The notes below the pieces were generated by a model. It did not search any database and was not told the origin of the DNA. It saw only the letters and a list, made by a program, of their open reading frames with translations. DNA of 64,000 nt from contig DAOUBX010000124.1 of assembly GCA_034432445.1 (NCBI GenBank), positions 10,179-74,178 on the forward strand. Reading direction: 5' to 3'. This document shows positions 17,159 through 25,391 of the stretch, one piece after another; position 1 is the stretch's first letter, and every line of letters starts with the position of its first letter. This stretch comes from JANWYQ01 sp034432445. GTDB taxonomy: Bacteria; Chloroflexota; Anaerolineae; JAAEKA01. A program made the position numbers and the translations under genes.

Positions 17159-17515
17159 ATGGCTGTCTTGATGCAAGAATTACCAAGGCTGGGCAAGCTC
17201 GAAGTTGACGTCAAAGTGACTGCCGACGTCAACGTCACGGCCTTTTCAGCTCGCCAAAAGGTCGATAGCTTTGTGCTCAGCGAAATTAGCTACATGATGC
17301 ACGCTGGCGATCCAACGCTGGTTTTGGCCGACCACATCCTGTGGCGGGTGCCAGTCGTGTTGTCGCAAACGTCGCGCGGCGATGTCGGTGAAGTGGGGCA
17401 CATCGATGTAGACATCGAAACGGGCCAATTGCTGGTTACACCTCAGATCGTTGCGGAGATCGAGACTCGTGCCGCAGCCATTGTTGAACGTTCCTCATCG
17501 CCAACAACAATCTGA
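17159..17515 (+). CDS. Conserved small protein paired with a C39-like peptidase
   Basis: A 118-aa protein without a known enzymatic motif. It begins with alternating charged strands (LEVDVKVTADVNVTAFSARQ), then LVLADHILWRVPVVLS and VGEVGHIDVDIETGQLLVTP, a layout I associate with small cyanobacterial/Chloroflexi proteins coding next to papain-like peptidases. The ATG at 17159 follows TAGGAG; an upstream TTG at 17138 would place the ribosome site inside the gene. Its last 47 bases overlap the peptidase gene, so translation is coupled. Substrate, inhibitor or scaffold of the peptidase are all possible. Confidence 0.6.
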   Translation: MAVLMQELPRLGKLEVDVKVTADVNVTAFSARQKVDSFVLSEISYMMHAGDPTLVLADHILWRVPVVLSQTSRGDVGEVGHIDVDIETGQLLVTPQIVAEIETRAAAIVERSSSPTTI

Positions 17516-17927
17516 CGGCGATTGCTTGGCCGCCTACGCAGCCATGGTGCTCAGCTACTGGGGACGCGAGATTTCTTACAGCTCGCTCTTGCGGCTGTTG
17601 CAGGTGCAACCTTATGGCGCACCCGCAGGCAACATCCGATTGCTGTCTAGTCTCGGTCTACGTGTCACCTATAGTACAACCAACCTGGCAGGCCTGCAAT
17701 CGCTCCTCGATCAGGACAGTCCCGTAATCGTTTCCGTACGCACTGGGGAGTTGCCATACTGGGCCTACACGACCGATCATGCTGTCGTTGTAGTTGGATA
17801 CGATGAAGGACACGTATACGTCAACGACCCTGACAGGTCCGAGTCTCCGATTATGGTATCAAGGGGTGACTTCGAGCTGGCGTGGCTAGAGCGCGACTAC
17901 GCCTTTGCGTTGATCAAGCCGACCTGA
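17469..17927 (+). CDS. C39-like (papain-fold) cysteine peptidase domain protein
   Basis: A 152-aa stand-alone peptidase_C39-like domain. QQQSDGDCLAAYAAMVLSYW carries the oxyanion Gln and nucleophile Cys; TTDHAVVVVGYDEGHVYVND carries the catalytic His and the following Asp/Asn. No transmembrane segment or ABC transporter domain is attached, unlike bacteriocin-processing C39 exporters. GTG at 17469 lies behind GGAG; TTG at 17451 is an alternative start. It overlaps the upstream small gene and ends only four bases before hisC, so it may drive hisC expression. Could act as an intracellular processing protease or toxin-like effector (inference). Confidence 0.7.
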   Translation: MPQPLLNVPHRQQQSDGDCLAAYAAMVLSYWGREISYSSLLRLLQVQPYGAPAGNIRLLSSLGLRVTYSTTNLAGLQSLLDQDSPVIVSVRTGELPYWAYTTDHAVVVVGYDEGHVYVNDPDRSESPIMVSRGDFELAWLERDYAFALIKPT

Positions 17928-17931
17928 TCCC

Positions 17932-19167
17932 ATGACTGCACCCATGTCCCACGACATCGAACGCCTCATCCGCCCCGAGCTGGCCACCATGCAGCCCTAC
18001 ACGCCCATCCACCCCTTCGAGGTGGTGAGCCAGCGGCTGGGCCGGCCGCCGGAGCAGATCGTCAAGCTGGACGCCAACGAGAACCCCTACGGCCCCTCCC
18101 CGCGCGCCGTGGCGGCCATGGCCGGCTACCCCTGGCTGCACATCTACCCCGACCCGCAGAGCACGGAGCTGCGCGCCGCGCTGGCCGACTACACCGGCGT
18201 CCCGGCCGAGCGCATCCTGGCCGGCAGCGGGGCGGACGAGCTGATCGACCTGCTGGGCCGGCTGCTCTTGGCCCCCGGCGACGCCCTGATCGACTGCCCG
18301 CCCACCTTCGGCATGTACGCCTTCTGCGCGGCGGTCAACGGCGCCTGTCGCATCGACGTGCCGCGGCGGGCCGATTTCTCCGTCGACGTGGACGCCATCG
18401 AGCGCATCATGGACGCCGAATCGGACGGCGGCTACGACGAGTGGGCGTGGCTGGACAACGTGCAGGTCGATTGTGGGGAGGGGGCTCACTACGTCTCCTC
18501 CGAGGATGGCTATTCGACCCGCGGACAGCATGGTTTTCCCCGGCCCAAGCTGCTCTTCCTCTGCTCTCCCAACAACCCGGACGGCGGGCTGCTGGCGCCG
18601 GCCGATCTCGAGCGCCTGCTGCGCCTGCCGCTGGTGGTCGTGGTAGACGAGGCCTACATCGAGTTCGCCCGGCCGGGTGCGTCCTTTGTCCCCTGGACGG
18701 CCGAGCACGACAACTTGGTGATCCTGCGCACCTTCAGCAAGTGGGCGGGGCTGGGCGGGCTGCGCGTGGGCTATGGCGTGTTTCCCCCGGCCATCATCGA
18801 GCAGCTTTGGAAGATCAAGCAACCCTACAACGTCAACGTGGCCGGCAGCCGCGCCGCTATCGCCTCGCTGGCCGACCGCAATTACCTCCTGGGCAACGTG
18901 GCCAAGCTAGTAGCCGAGCGGGAGCGGCTCTACGCCGAGCTGGCCCGCTTCGACTTCCTCCAGCCTGTGCCCGGCAGCCAGAGCAACTTCATCCTCTGCC
19001 GCGTCGTCGGCCGCGACGCCCGCCAGCTCAAGCTCGACCTGGAACAGCAGGGCGTGCTGGTGCGTCACTTCGCCAAGCCCGGCGTGGACAACTGTGTCCG
19101 CATCAGCGTGGGCCGGCCGGAACAAACTGATGTGCTGCTAGAGGCGTTAGCCAGAGTTGGCCTGTAA
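17932..19167 (+). CDS. hisC: Histidinol-phosphate aminotransferase
   Basis: PLP enzyme that converts imidazole acetol phosphate and glutamate to histidinol phosphate. Class I/II aminotransferase features are clear: KLDANENPYGPS near the N-terminus, SGADELIDLL, FLCSPNNPDGG, VDEAYIEF, and the PLP lysine Lys270 in RTFSKWAGLGGLRVGY, plus NCVRISVGRPEQ at the end. Residues about 161-203 form an extra acidic, Trp/Gly/Tyr-containing insert before PRPKLLFLCSP that is not needed by the fold and makes the protein 411 aa rather than about 360. ATG at 17944 is an alternative start. Confidence 0.93.
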   Translation: MTAPMSHDIERLIRPELATMQPYTPIHPFEVVSQRLGRPPEQIVKLDANENPYGPSPRAVAAMAGYPWLHIYPDPQSTELRAALADYTGVPAERILAGSGADELIDLLGRLLLAPGDALIDCPPTFGMYAFCAAVNGACRIDVPRRADFSVDVDAIERIMDAESDGGYDEWAWLDNVQVDCGEGAHYVSSEDGYSTRGQHGFPRPKLLFLCSPNNPDGGLLAPADLERLLRLPLVVVVDEAYIEFARPGASFVPWTAEHDNLVILRTFSKWAGLGGLRVGYGVFPPAIIEQLWKIKQPYNVNVAGSRAAIASLADRNYLLGNVAKLVAERERLYAELARFDFLQPVPGSQSNFILCRVVGRDARQLKLDLEQQGVLVRHFAKPGVDNCVRISVGRPEQTDVLLEALARVGL

Positions 19168-19214
19168 CCCCCTCATCGCTCGTCTTCGCGCTCGATCTCA
19201 GGTACAGATAGCCC

Positions 19215-19376
19215 CTAACAGATCTTTCTGGCGAGCTTGTCGGGTATCTTGCTGTGGCGCGGCACCGCTTCGATTTGGCCGGTCAGGGGATTGACCCACA
19301 GCGAGTGCGACCGTCCCTCCCGCTTCAGGTAACACCCATGCCTGCGCAAGTGGCGCAACAGCTCGTGGAGTTTCAT
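19215..19376 (-). CDS. hicA: HicA-family mRNA interferase toxin
   Basis: A 53-aa protein with the double-stranded RNA-binding-like HicA fold: MKLHELLRHLRRHGCYLKRE, GRSHSLWVNP with the catalytic His, and the end IEAVPRHSKIPDKLARKIC, including the typical VPRHS-I segment. It is expected to cleave mRNA when free of HicB. Its ATG overlaps the hicB stop by four bases (ATGA). The gene order is antitoxin first, toxin second. It lies on the strand opposite to the his genes between hisC and hisB. Confidence 0.85.
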   Translation of the reverse strand: MKLHELLRHLRRHGCYLKREGRSHSLWVNPLTGQIEAVPRHSKIPDKLARKIC

Positions 19377-19588
19377 CCGACGGTGACCGTAGCCCGGATG
19401 GCTTCGTTCGGGACGCCGCGCAGGCCGTCTTCCCGGCGGTCGGACAAGATCAGGTCAACTGCGTCAGCCAGGCTCTGCAGACACTCTTCGTAGGTGCGCC
19501 CAAGGCCGTTGGCGCCGGAGATCTCCAGACAATAGGCGACGTACCACGGTCCATCCCGTTCGACAATGGCAGTGAACTCATTTTTCAT
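19373..19588 (-). CDS. hicB: HicB-family antitoxin
   Basis: A 71-aa HicB-like protein: FTAIVERDGPWYVAYCLEIS, then GANGLGRTYEECLQSLADAV, the partial RNase H fold that binds and blocks HicA. It lacks the C-terminal DNA-binding domain of longer HicB proteins, so autoregulation is uncertain. AAGGA precedes the ATG and a promoter is visible at 19634-19662. It is translationally coupled to hicA. Confidence 0.85.
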   Translation of the reverse strand: MKNEFTAIVERDGPWYVAYCLEISGANGLGRTYEECLQSLADAVDLILSDRREDGLRGVPNEAIRATVTVG

Positions 19589-19633
19589 GGTCTTTGTTCC
19601 TTAGCAAGAAACTAGTCAAGCGCTGCTAGTGCG

Positions 19634-19662
19634 ATTATACTTGAGTTCAGCAGTCGGGCAAA
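19634..19662 (-). promoter_or_regulatory. Sigma70-type promoter for hicBA
   Basis: On the minus strand TTTGCC (19657-19662), 17-base spacer, perfect TATAAT (19634-19639), about 45 bases before the hicB ATG. It lies in the short space shared with the start of hisB on the other strand. Confidence 0.55.
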
Positions 19663-19690
19663 GGCAGGCCAAAGCACAGGACGACCGAGA

Positions 19691-20281
19691 ATGATCACAC
19701 GGCAGGCAACCATCTCCCGCACCACCAAAGAAACCTCCATCGAGCTCAGTCTGGCCATCGACGGCAACGGCCAGGCCGACGTGCACACCGGCATCGGCTT
19801 CTACGATCACATGCTGACGCTGTTCGCCGGCCACGGGTTGTTCGACCTGCGCGTGGCGGCCAGCGGCGATTTGCACGTGGACGAGCACCACACGGCCGAG
19901 GACGTGGCCATCTGCCTGGGCCAGGCGCTGGACCGGGCGCTGGGCGACCGCGCCGGCATTGTGCGCACGGCCCACAGCTACGTGCCCATGGACGAGGCGC
20001 TGGGCTTCGTCGCCGTGGACCTGGGCGGCCGGCCCTACTGCGTCTTCGACGCCGACTGGCGCACGCCGCGGCTCGGCGGGCTGGGCACCGACCTCATCGG
20101 CCACATCTTCGAGACGCTGGCCGTGCATGGCCGGCTCAACCTGCACGCGCGCGTGCTCTACGCCCGCAACGACCACCACGCCTGCGAGGCGCTCTTCAAG
20201 GCGCTAGGCCGCGCCCTGGACGCGGCCACGCAGATCGATCCCCGTCGTCACGGGGTGCCATCCACGAAAGGCACGCTCTGA
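19691..20281 (+). CDS. hisB: Imidazoleglycerol-phosphate dehydratase
   Basis: Manganese enzyme that dehydrates imidazole glycerol phosphate to imidazole acetol phosphate, the substrate of HisC. All metal-binding and core motifs are present: TGIGFYDHMLTLFAGHGLFD, VDEHHTAEDVAICLGQAL, VPMDEALGFVAVDLGGRP and NDHHACEALFKALGRAL. At 196 aa it is the monofunctional form without a phosphatase domain. Its stop overlaps the next start by one base, linking it to the DUF402 gene and hisH. Confidence 0.95.
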   Translation: MITRQATISRTTKETSIELSLAIDGNGQADVHTGIGFYDHMLTLFAGHGLFDLRVAASGDLHVDEHHTAEDVAICLGQALDRALGDRAGIVRTAHSYVPMDEALGFVAVDLGGRPYCVFDADWRTPRLGGLGTDLIGHIFETLAVHGRLNLHARVLYARNDHHACEALFKALGRALDAATQIDPRRHGVPSTKGTL

Positions 20282-20904
20282 TGGTCCCAACATTGCCGCC
20301 GTCCCCTTCGTCCCCTCCCTCACCGACCGGCGGCGCAGCCCCAATCTACAGCGGTCAATGGCTGGCCTGGCCCGATGTCCGTGACTACCGCGCCGCGCAA
20401 CTGGGCGACATCCTGGCCGAGCGGCTGGTGTGGTCCGCAACAGCCGGCCTGTTACACCGCGGCGGTGTGACCATCGCCGGCCCGGCCTACATCTGGTTTC
20501 GCTTTTGGCTGCCGCGTGACAGCCAGGTGGTGGAAAAATACTTCGACGCCCAAGGACAGACGCTGGGCATGCAAATCGACGTGTGCATGCCGTTGGCAGC
20601 TCTCCCCGTCCACCTGCGCACCGGCCCGTTTGCCGCCGCCAAAGAGCCGCTGGCCGGCTGGTTTACCACCAACTTGCTCCTAGACATCTGGATCACCGCC
20701 GATGGCCAGGTGACTGTGCGCAACGAGGCCGCGTTTGAGCAGGCGGTGCGCGCGGGCGCGCTGAGCGAGGCAGAGGCGGCTTGGGCCGAGGAGCGGGTGC
20801 GCACGCTGACCTCGGCCATCGCCCGGCGTCGCTTTCCGCCGGCGCTGGTGCGCAACTGGCAGGTCGACTTGCGCAGAATTCAGGAGACCCTATCACCCTC
20901 ATGA
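20281..20904 (+). CDS. DUF402 domain protein in the his cluster
   Basis: A 207-aa protein whose middle and end resemble the DUF402 barrel: DSQVVEKYFDAQGQTLGMQI, then LLLDIWITADGQVTVRNEAA and a helical LSEAEAAWAEERV tail. DUF402 proteins include nucleoside phosphatases and fosfomycin-pathway FomD, which bind metal via acidic residues, so a small phosphatase activity is possible (inference). The Pro/Ser-rich first 20 residues are low complexity. Overlaps with hisB and hisH at both ends place it inside a translationally coupled his operon, so a role near histidine or nucleotide metabolism is plausible but unproven. Confidence 0.6.
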   Translation: MVPTLPPSPSSPPSPTGGAAPIYSGQWLAWPDVRDYRAAQLGDILAERLVWSATAGLLHRGGVTIAGPAYIWFRFWLPRDSQVVEKYFDAQGQTLGMQIDVCMPLAALPVHLRTGPFAAAKEPLAGWFTTNLLLDIWITADGQVTVRNEAAFEQAVRAGALSEAEAAWAEERVRTLTSAIARRRFPPALVRNWQVDLRRIQETLSPS

Positions 20905-21551
20905 TCGCAATCATCGACTACGGCATCGGCAACTTGCGCAGCGTGGAAAAGGCCTTCGTGCACGTCGGCGCCGACGCGCGGCTGACGGCCGATCCCGCCG
21001 CGATCCGCTCTGCCGCCGGCGTCGTTCTGCCGGGGGTGGGCGCGTTTGGCGCCTGCGCGTTGGGCTTGCGCCGCGCCGAGTACGACGCCCTGGTGCTGGA
21101 ATTGGCGGCCGCCGGCCGGCCGCTGCTCGGCATCTGCGTGGGCATGCAGCTTCTCTTCGAGGAGAGCGAGGAGATGGGCCGGCATGCGGGTCTGGGCTTG
21201 TTGCCCGGCCGCGTGCTACGCTTTCCGGAGGGACAGGTAGACTCAGCCGGTGCGCGCCTCAAGGTGCCGCAGATCGGCTGGAACCAGCTTTGGCACGACG
21301 AGAGCGACCCCTTGCTGGCCGGTGTGCCCAGCGGCAGCTACGCTTACTTCGTCCACTCCTACTACTGCGCGCCGGCGAACCCGGCCGATGTGGTTGCCAC
21401 GACGGACTACGGCTTCCCCTACGCCTCCGTAGTCCATCGAGACAACCTGTGGGGCGTGCAGTTCCACCCCGAGAAAAGCCACACCGTAGGGTTGAGGATC
21501 CTGCGCAACTTTGTGGACGCGGTAATCGCTGATCGATTTGCCGACAGCTAA
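20901..21551 (+). CDS. hisH: Imidazole glycerol phosphate synthase glutaminase subunit
   Basis: Class I glutamine amidotransferase that feeds ammonia to HisF. MIAIIDYGIGNLRSVEKAF is the standard N-terminus; nucleophile Cys79 lies in LLGICVGMQLLFE and the His/Glu pair in GVQFHPEKS. VPQIGWNQL and YFVHSYYC are family motifs. The ATG overlaps the DUF402 stop (ATGA). The longer frame from 20781 is an artefact of that upstream gene. HisF and HisA are not in the window, so the pathway is completed elsewhere. Confidence 0.95.
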   Translation: MIAIIDYGIGNLRSVEKAFVHVGADARLTADPAAIRSAAGVVLPGVGAFGACALGLRRAEYDALVLELAAAGRPLLGICVGMQLLFEESEEMGRHAGLGLLPGRVLRFPEGQVDSAGARLKVPQIGWNQLWHDESDPLLAGVPSGSYAYFVHSYYCAPANPADVVATTDYGFPYASVVHRDNLWGVQFHPEKSHTVGLRILRNFVDAVIADRFADS

Positions 21552-21566
21552 TCTTGCGGTTATACT
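21538..21566 (+). promoter_or_regulatory. Sigma70-type promoter downstream of hisH
   Basis: TTGCCG at 21538-21543, 17-base spacer, TATACT at 21561-21566, about 22 bases before the untranslated gap to the gene at 21596. It overlaps the end of hisH. Confidence 0.45.
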
Positions 21567-21595
21567 CCCCCAGGTAGGCACGGATTCCGCGCGAG

Positions 21596-22456
21596 GTGGT
21601 TGGCGACTTGAGCTCACGCCCTTCATTGACCGATGTGCTGAAGGCCGGCATCCTGCGGCCGCCCAAACGACCGGCGACGCTGGCTGGCCCAACTGCGCCA
21701 ACGCCGCTCAAGCAGCGTTTGCAGGCTTTCCAAATCGAGCTGCTGACCGCGGACTACACCGACTTCACCAGCCAGCCCCGCTACAAAGCGCTGCTGCACT
21801 TTTTCTTCAGCGCGCTCTACGCGCCGCAGGACTTCAGCCTGCGCAACGCCTCCTTCCGCACGCTGCACGACTGGCTGGTGAGCCTGATCGGCCATGACCC
21901 GGTGCGCGTGCTGGCGCAGGCCATCGAGCTCAACGACCTCACCGAGTCGCTGGACGACGACATGGTGATCGCCCTGCGCACCCTGGGGGTGAGCGACGCC
22001 CTCACCGTGGACGAGTGGGAGCGCGCCTATCGCCTGGTGGATCGCCGCAGCGACCGCATCCGCCAGGTCGAGATGCTGGTGCAGATCGGCAAAGTGCTGG
22101 ATCAAGTGGCGGCCGTGCCGTTTGTAGACGTGCAGCTGCGCGCCGTGCGGCCGGCCGTGGCGCTGGTTGGCTGGGAGCACGTGATCGACTTCCTGGTGGA
22201 GGGCTACCGGGCCATTCGCACGGCCCGGCCCATCGACCAAGCGTTGAACGCGATCCACGAGCGCGAGCTGGCGCGCATCGATCGGCTGCTGCCCGCTGAT
22301 CAGCCGCGTGCGACTGCTAGGCTGTTTTCTCCCACTCCTGCGGCCGATGACAGCACGAACGCCTTGCGCAGCAACGACGGCGCAGACGCCGCGCGATCGG
22401 CCGGTAGCGCCTACGCCACAATATCCGACAGGGACAAGGATATCCCCACACCATGA
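21596..22456 (+). CDS. FFLEELY-motif-like protein of unknown function
   Basis: A 286-aa all-helical protein. RYKALLHFFFSALYAPQDFS and LRNASFRTLHDWL match the start of the FFLEELY motif family (FFLEELYGPxDFxxRD), and the long helical repeats that follow fit. The C-terminal 50 residues are low complexity and probably disordered. The function of the family is unknown. The GTG start is uncertain because the purine-rich GAGGTGG directly overlaps it; TTG at 21608 would have better spacing. The stop overlaps the M24 peptidase start by four bases, so the two are co-translated. Confidence 0.6.
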   Translation: MVGDLSSRPSLTDVLKAGILRPPKRPATLAGPTAPTPLKQRLQAFQIELLTADYTDFTSQPRYKALLHFFFSALYAPQDFSLRNASFRTLHDWLVSLIGHDPVRVLAQAIELNDLTESLDDDMVIALRTLGVSDALTVDEWERAYRLVDRRSDRIRQVEMLVQIGKVLDQVAAVPFVDVQLRAVRPAVALVGWEHVIDFLVEGYRAIRTARPIDQALNAIHERELARIDRLLPADQPRATARLFSPTPAADDSTNALRSNDGADAARSAGSAYATISDRDKDIPTP

Positions 22457-23691
22457 AACAAGACCTCGATCGCCTGATGACAGATCGCAACCTGGCGGCC
22501 GCCGTGGCGCTAGGCAGCACGCTGGAGAGCCCGACGATCTACTACCTCACCGGCGGCGTGAAGCTGGAGGGCGCGGTGATCATCCTGCGCCCCGGCCAGC
22601 GCGGTGTGCTGATCCACAGCCCCATGGAGCGCGACGGCGCAGCCCTGACCGGCCTGGAATGCCAGCCGGCCAGCCGCTGGGACCTCGCCGCCATCGCCAA
22701 GGAGCACAACGGCGACCTGTTGGCCGCGCGCGCCGAACAGCTCCGCCGCATGCTGGCCGACCACGGCATCCACAGCGGCCGCATTGGCTTCTACGGCCAC
22801 GGCGAGATCGGCCAGGCGCACGCCCTGCTGCAAAAGCTGGCGTCGATCATGCCCGACGCCGAGATCGCCGTGGAGTTTCAGGACGACCTGTTCACCACGG
22901 CGCGCATCACCAAGGACGAGGCCGAGATCGCGCTGCTGGCCGATGTGGCCCGCCGCGCCGATGCAGTCGTGGCCGCCGTGGCCGATATGCTCAGCAGCCG
23001 ACCGGTGGCCGCGGGCAACCACCTGCTGGCGCCGGACGGCGAGCCGTTGACCGTCGGCCATGTCAAGGCTTTCATTCGCGCGGAGTGCTCGCGACACCAG
23101 CTCGAGCAGCCGGGCGACAACATCTTCGCCCTGGCTGGGGACGCCGGCGTGCCGCACAACCAGGGCAACCCGGCCGACGTGCTGACGCTGGGCACACCGA
23201 TCATCTTCGACTTCTTCCCGCGGCCGGTGGGCGGCGGCTACTTCCACGACATGACCCGCACGTGGTGCCTCGGGCACGCGCCGGCTGCTGTCGAGACGGC
23301 CTACGAGCAGGTGATGACGATCTTCAACCAGGTGATGGCCAACCTGCGCGCCGGCGAGCTGTGCGCCAGCTATCAGGTGATGACCTGCGACTACTTCGCC
23401 GGCCAGGGCCATCCGACCATCCTGTCCGACCCGACCACGCAGGTGGGCTACGTGCACGGCCTGGCGCACGGCATCGGCTTGGAGATCCACGAGGCGCCTA
23501 ACTTTCGCGCCGTGGCCGGCAACACAGCGACCATCCAGCCCGGCATGGTGTTCACCGTCGAGCCGGGGCTGTACTACCCCGAGCGCGGCTACGGCGTGCG
23601 CGTCGAGGACACGGTCTATTGCGATGCCGCAGGCGGCTTTCACAGCCTGACCCCTTTCTCGAAGGACTTGATCTTGCCCGTGCGTCGGTAA
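22453..23691 (+). CDS. M24-family metallopeptidase (Xaa-Pro aminopeptidase-like)
   Basis: Creatinase/prolidase-fold protein of 412 aa. The N-terminal domain (1-160) precedes the pita-bread domain, whose five metal ligands are visible: Asp in PIIFDFFP, Asp in YFHDMTRTW, His in GLAHGIGLEIHE, Glu in FTVEPGLYYP and Glu in VRVEDTVYC. It would remove an N-terminal residue before proline or hydrolyse X-Pro dipeptides in the cytoplasm. No signal peptide. Overlaps the upstream FFLEELY-like gene (ATGA). Confidence 0.88.
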   Translation: MKQDLDRLMTDRNLAAAVALGSTLESPTIYYLTGGVKLEGAVIILRPGQRGVLIHSPMERDGAALTGLECQPASRWDLAAIAKEHNGDLLAARAEQLRRMLADHGIHSGRIGFYGHGEIGQAHALLQKLASIMPDAEIAVEFQDDLFTTARITKDEAEIALLADVARRADAVVAAVADMLSSRPVAAGNHLLAPDGEPLTVGHVKAFIRAECSRHQLEQPGDNIFALAGDAGVPHNQGNPADVLTLGTPIIFDFFPRPVGGGYFHDMTRTWCLGHAPAAVETAYEQVMTIFNQVMANLRAGELCASYQVMTCDYFAGQGHPTILSDPTTQVGYVHGLAHGIGLEIHEAPNFRAVAGNTATIQPGMVFTVEPGLYYPERGYGVRVEDTVYCDAAGGFHSLTPFSKDLILPVRR

Positions 23692-23698
23692 GCCGCCT

Positions 23699-25276
23699 AT
23701 GCAGCTCGCTTCAGGCCAACTCACCCAGGCAATCGAACCAGACACAACGCCCGCGGTCGCTCGACCCCGGCTGATCAGCATCTTGCTGGCCGCGGGGATC
23801 GTGTCGGCGGTCGTGGGCAGCCTGGCGACGCTGGTCTGGGGGTACGTGGCTACAGCCGCCGTAGTCACCGTGGCAGTGGACGGCCTGCCGGTGACGGTGC
23901 GCACCCACGAGGCCACGGTGGGCAGCTTGCTGGCCGAGATGGAGGTCACGCTGCAGCCGGAAGACCGGGTGTCGCCGCCGCTGGACACCCCTCTGCCCAC
24001 GGGAACCGGCCGCCAGCCGCTCAACGTCAACATTCAGCGCGCCCGGCCGCTTTTGTTCGACGGCGACAGCCGCCTGCGCACCCTGCGCACGCATGCCGCC
24101 ACCCTCAGCGTGGCGCTGGCTGAGGCCGGCATCAGCCTGGGCCCGGCCGACGAGGTCGCCGTGAACGGCCAACCGGCGCGACCTGACACGCCGCTGCCCG
24201 CGCCGATCGTGCAGCAGTTTGCCAGCCGGCCCAGGGTGCGGCCCGTGTACCCGTGGCGGCAGACGACCGTTGCGCCGCTGACCGTGTCCGTGCGCCGCGC
24301 CGTGCCGTTGACACTGGACGAGGGCGGTCCGCCACTGACCGTGTGGACCACGGCCACAACGGTGGGCGAGGCGCTGGCGCGCGAGGGCATGCTCTTCTAT
24401 GCCGGCGACCGCGTGCAGCCGGGCCTGGGCACACCGCTGTCGGCCGGGCTACGCGTCGAGATCCGTCGCTCGAAGCCGGTGACGATCCAGACCAAGCAGG
24501 ACGCCCTCTCCACGCGCACACTGGCCGACACGGTCGCCGATTTCCTCAGCGAACACGGGCTGGTGCTGAGCGGGCTGGACCGCGTCGAGCCGGCCCTGGC
24601 GACGCCGCTCACGGACAACCTGCGCATCCGCCTCACGCGCGTCGAGCATGCGTATGAGATCGAGGAAGACGTGACGCGCTACGCTACGGTGTGGGAGCCC
24701 GACCCCGAGAGCGAGATCGACACGGCGCGGCTGGATCAGGAGGGCGTCAACGGCATCACACGCCATCGCTATCTGGTGGTGCTGGAGGACGGCGCGCCGA
24801 TCACGCGCACCCTGCAGGACACGTGGCTGGCGCAGCAGCCGATCACGCGCACCTTCAAGTACGGCACCAAGATCGTGCTGCGCGAGCTGGAGACGCCCGA
24901 CGGGCCTCTCACCTACTGGCGTAAGATCCGCATGTATGCCACATCCTATTCGCCCGCGCGCTCCGGTGTGTCGCCCGACAAGGCTTACTACGGCCGTACA
25001 CGCCTGGGCCTACCCGTGCGCAAGGGCCTGGTGGCGGTCGACCCGAGCGTGGTGGCCTTGCGAACGCAGCTCTATGTGCCCGGCTACGGCCCGGCGCTGG
25101 CAGCCGACACCGGCAGCGGGGTCGATGGCCGCTGGATCGACCTGGGCTTCACCGACGACGAATACGTGCCCTGGCACCGCTGCGTCGACGTTTACCTGCT
25201 TGGGCCGCCGCCGCCGTCCTACCTGATCACCTATCGGCTGCCGAGCTATCCCAACGCCCCCTGCCTGCGCAACTAA
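23699..25276 (+). CDS. YabE-like cell-wall protein: DUF348 repeats, G5 and 3D domains
   Basis: A secreted or membrane-tethered peptidoglycan-associated protein of 525 aa. One membrane segment (about 25-50) is followed by three or four ubiquitin-like DUF348 repeats (TVAVDGLPVTVRTHEATVGS, and VTIQTKQDALSTRTLADTVA), a G5-like region (RYLVVLEDGAPITRTLQDTW) and a C-terminal 3D domain with Asp residues at DTGSGVDGRWIDLGF. The 3D beta-barrel is shared with lytic transglycosylase MltA and resuscitation-promoting proteins, so muralytic or spore/dormancy-related remodelling is inferred. The sequence MYATSYSPARSGVSPDKAYY starts the 3D domain. Confidence 0.85.
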   Translation: MQLASGQLTQAIEPDTTPAVARPRLISILLAAGIVSAVVGSLATLVWGYVATAAVVTVAVDGLPVTVRTHEATVGSLLAEMEVTLQPEDRVSPPLDTPLPTGTGRQPLNVNIQRARPLLFDGDSRLRTLRTHAATLSVALAEAGISLGPADEVAVNGQPARPDTPLPAPIVQQFASRPRVRPVYPWRQTTVAPLTVSVRRAVPLTLDEGGPPLTVWTTATTVGEALAREGMLFYAGDRVQPGLGTPLSAGLRVEIRRSKPVTIQTKQDALSTRTLADTVADFLSEHGLVLSGLDRVEPALATPLTDNLRIRLTRVEHAYEIEEDVTRYATVWEPDPESEIDTARLDQEGVNGITRHRYLVVLEDGAPITRTLQDTWLAQQPITRTFKYGTKIVLRELETPDGPLTYWRKIRMYATSYSPARSGVSPDKAYYGRTRLGLPVRKGLVAVDPSVVALRTQLYVPGYGPALAADTGSGVDGRWIDLGFTDDEYVPWHRCVDVYLLGPPPPSYLITYRLPSYPNAPCLRN

Positions 25277-25277
25277 C

Positions 25278-25391
25278 GCGCTGGCACGGGAGCACGATGT
25301 TGCTGAGGTCTATCCGTTCTGGCCGCCTCCGCTGCGACAGGCCCTCGCGGCCAAGCAAGCCGATCCGGCCGTGATCACGACGCTTTCATGA
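25278..25391 (+). pseudogene. C-terminal remnant of a lost gene ahead of the GT39-DUF2298 gene
   Basis: The frame reads ALAREHDVAEVYPFWPPPLR then QALAAKQADPAVITTLS-stop, protein-like in composition, and its TGA overlaps the ATG at 25388 as ATGA, the coupling used throughout this window. No start codon fits upstream before the stop at 25224. It probably marks a deleted gene; I do not recognise the family. Confidence 0.35.

Noticed and set aside
22510..24033. 507-codon minus-strand frame over the M24 peptidase and DUF348 genes
   Set aside because: It spans two convincing + strand genes and their junction and has no domain resemblance.
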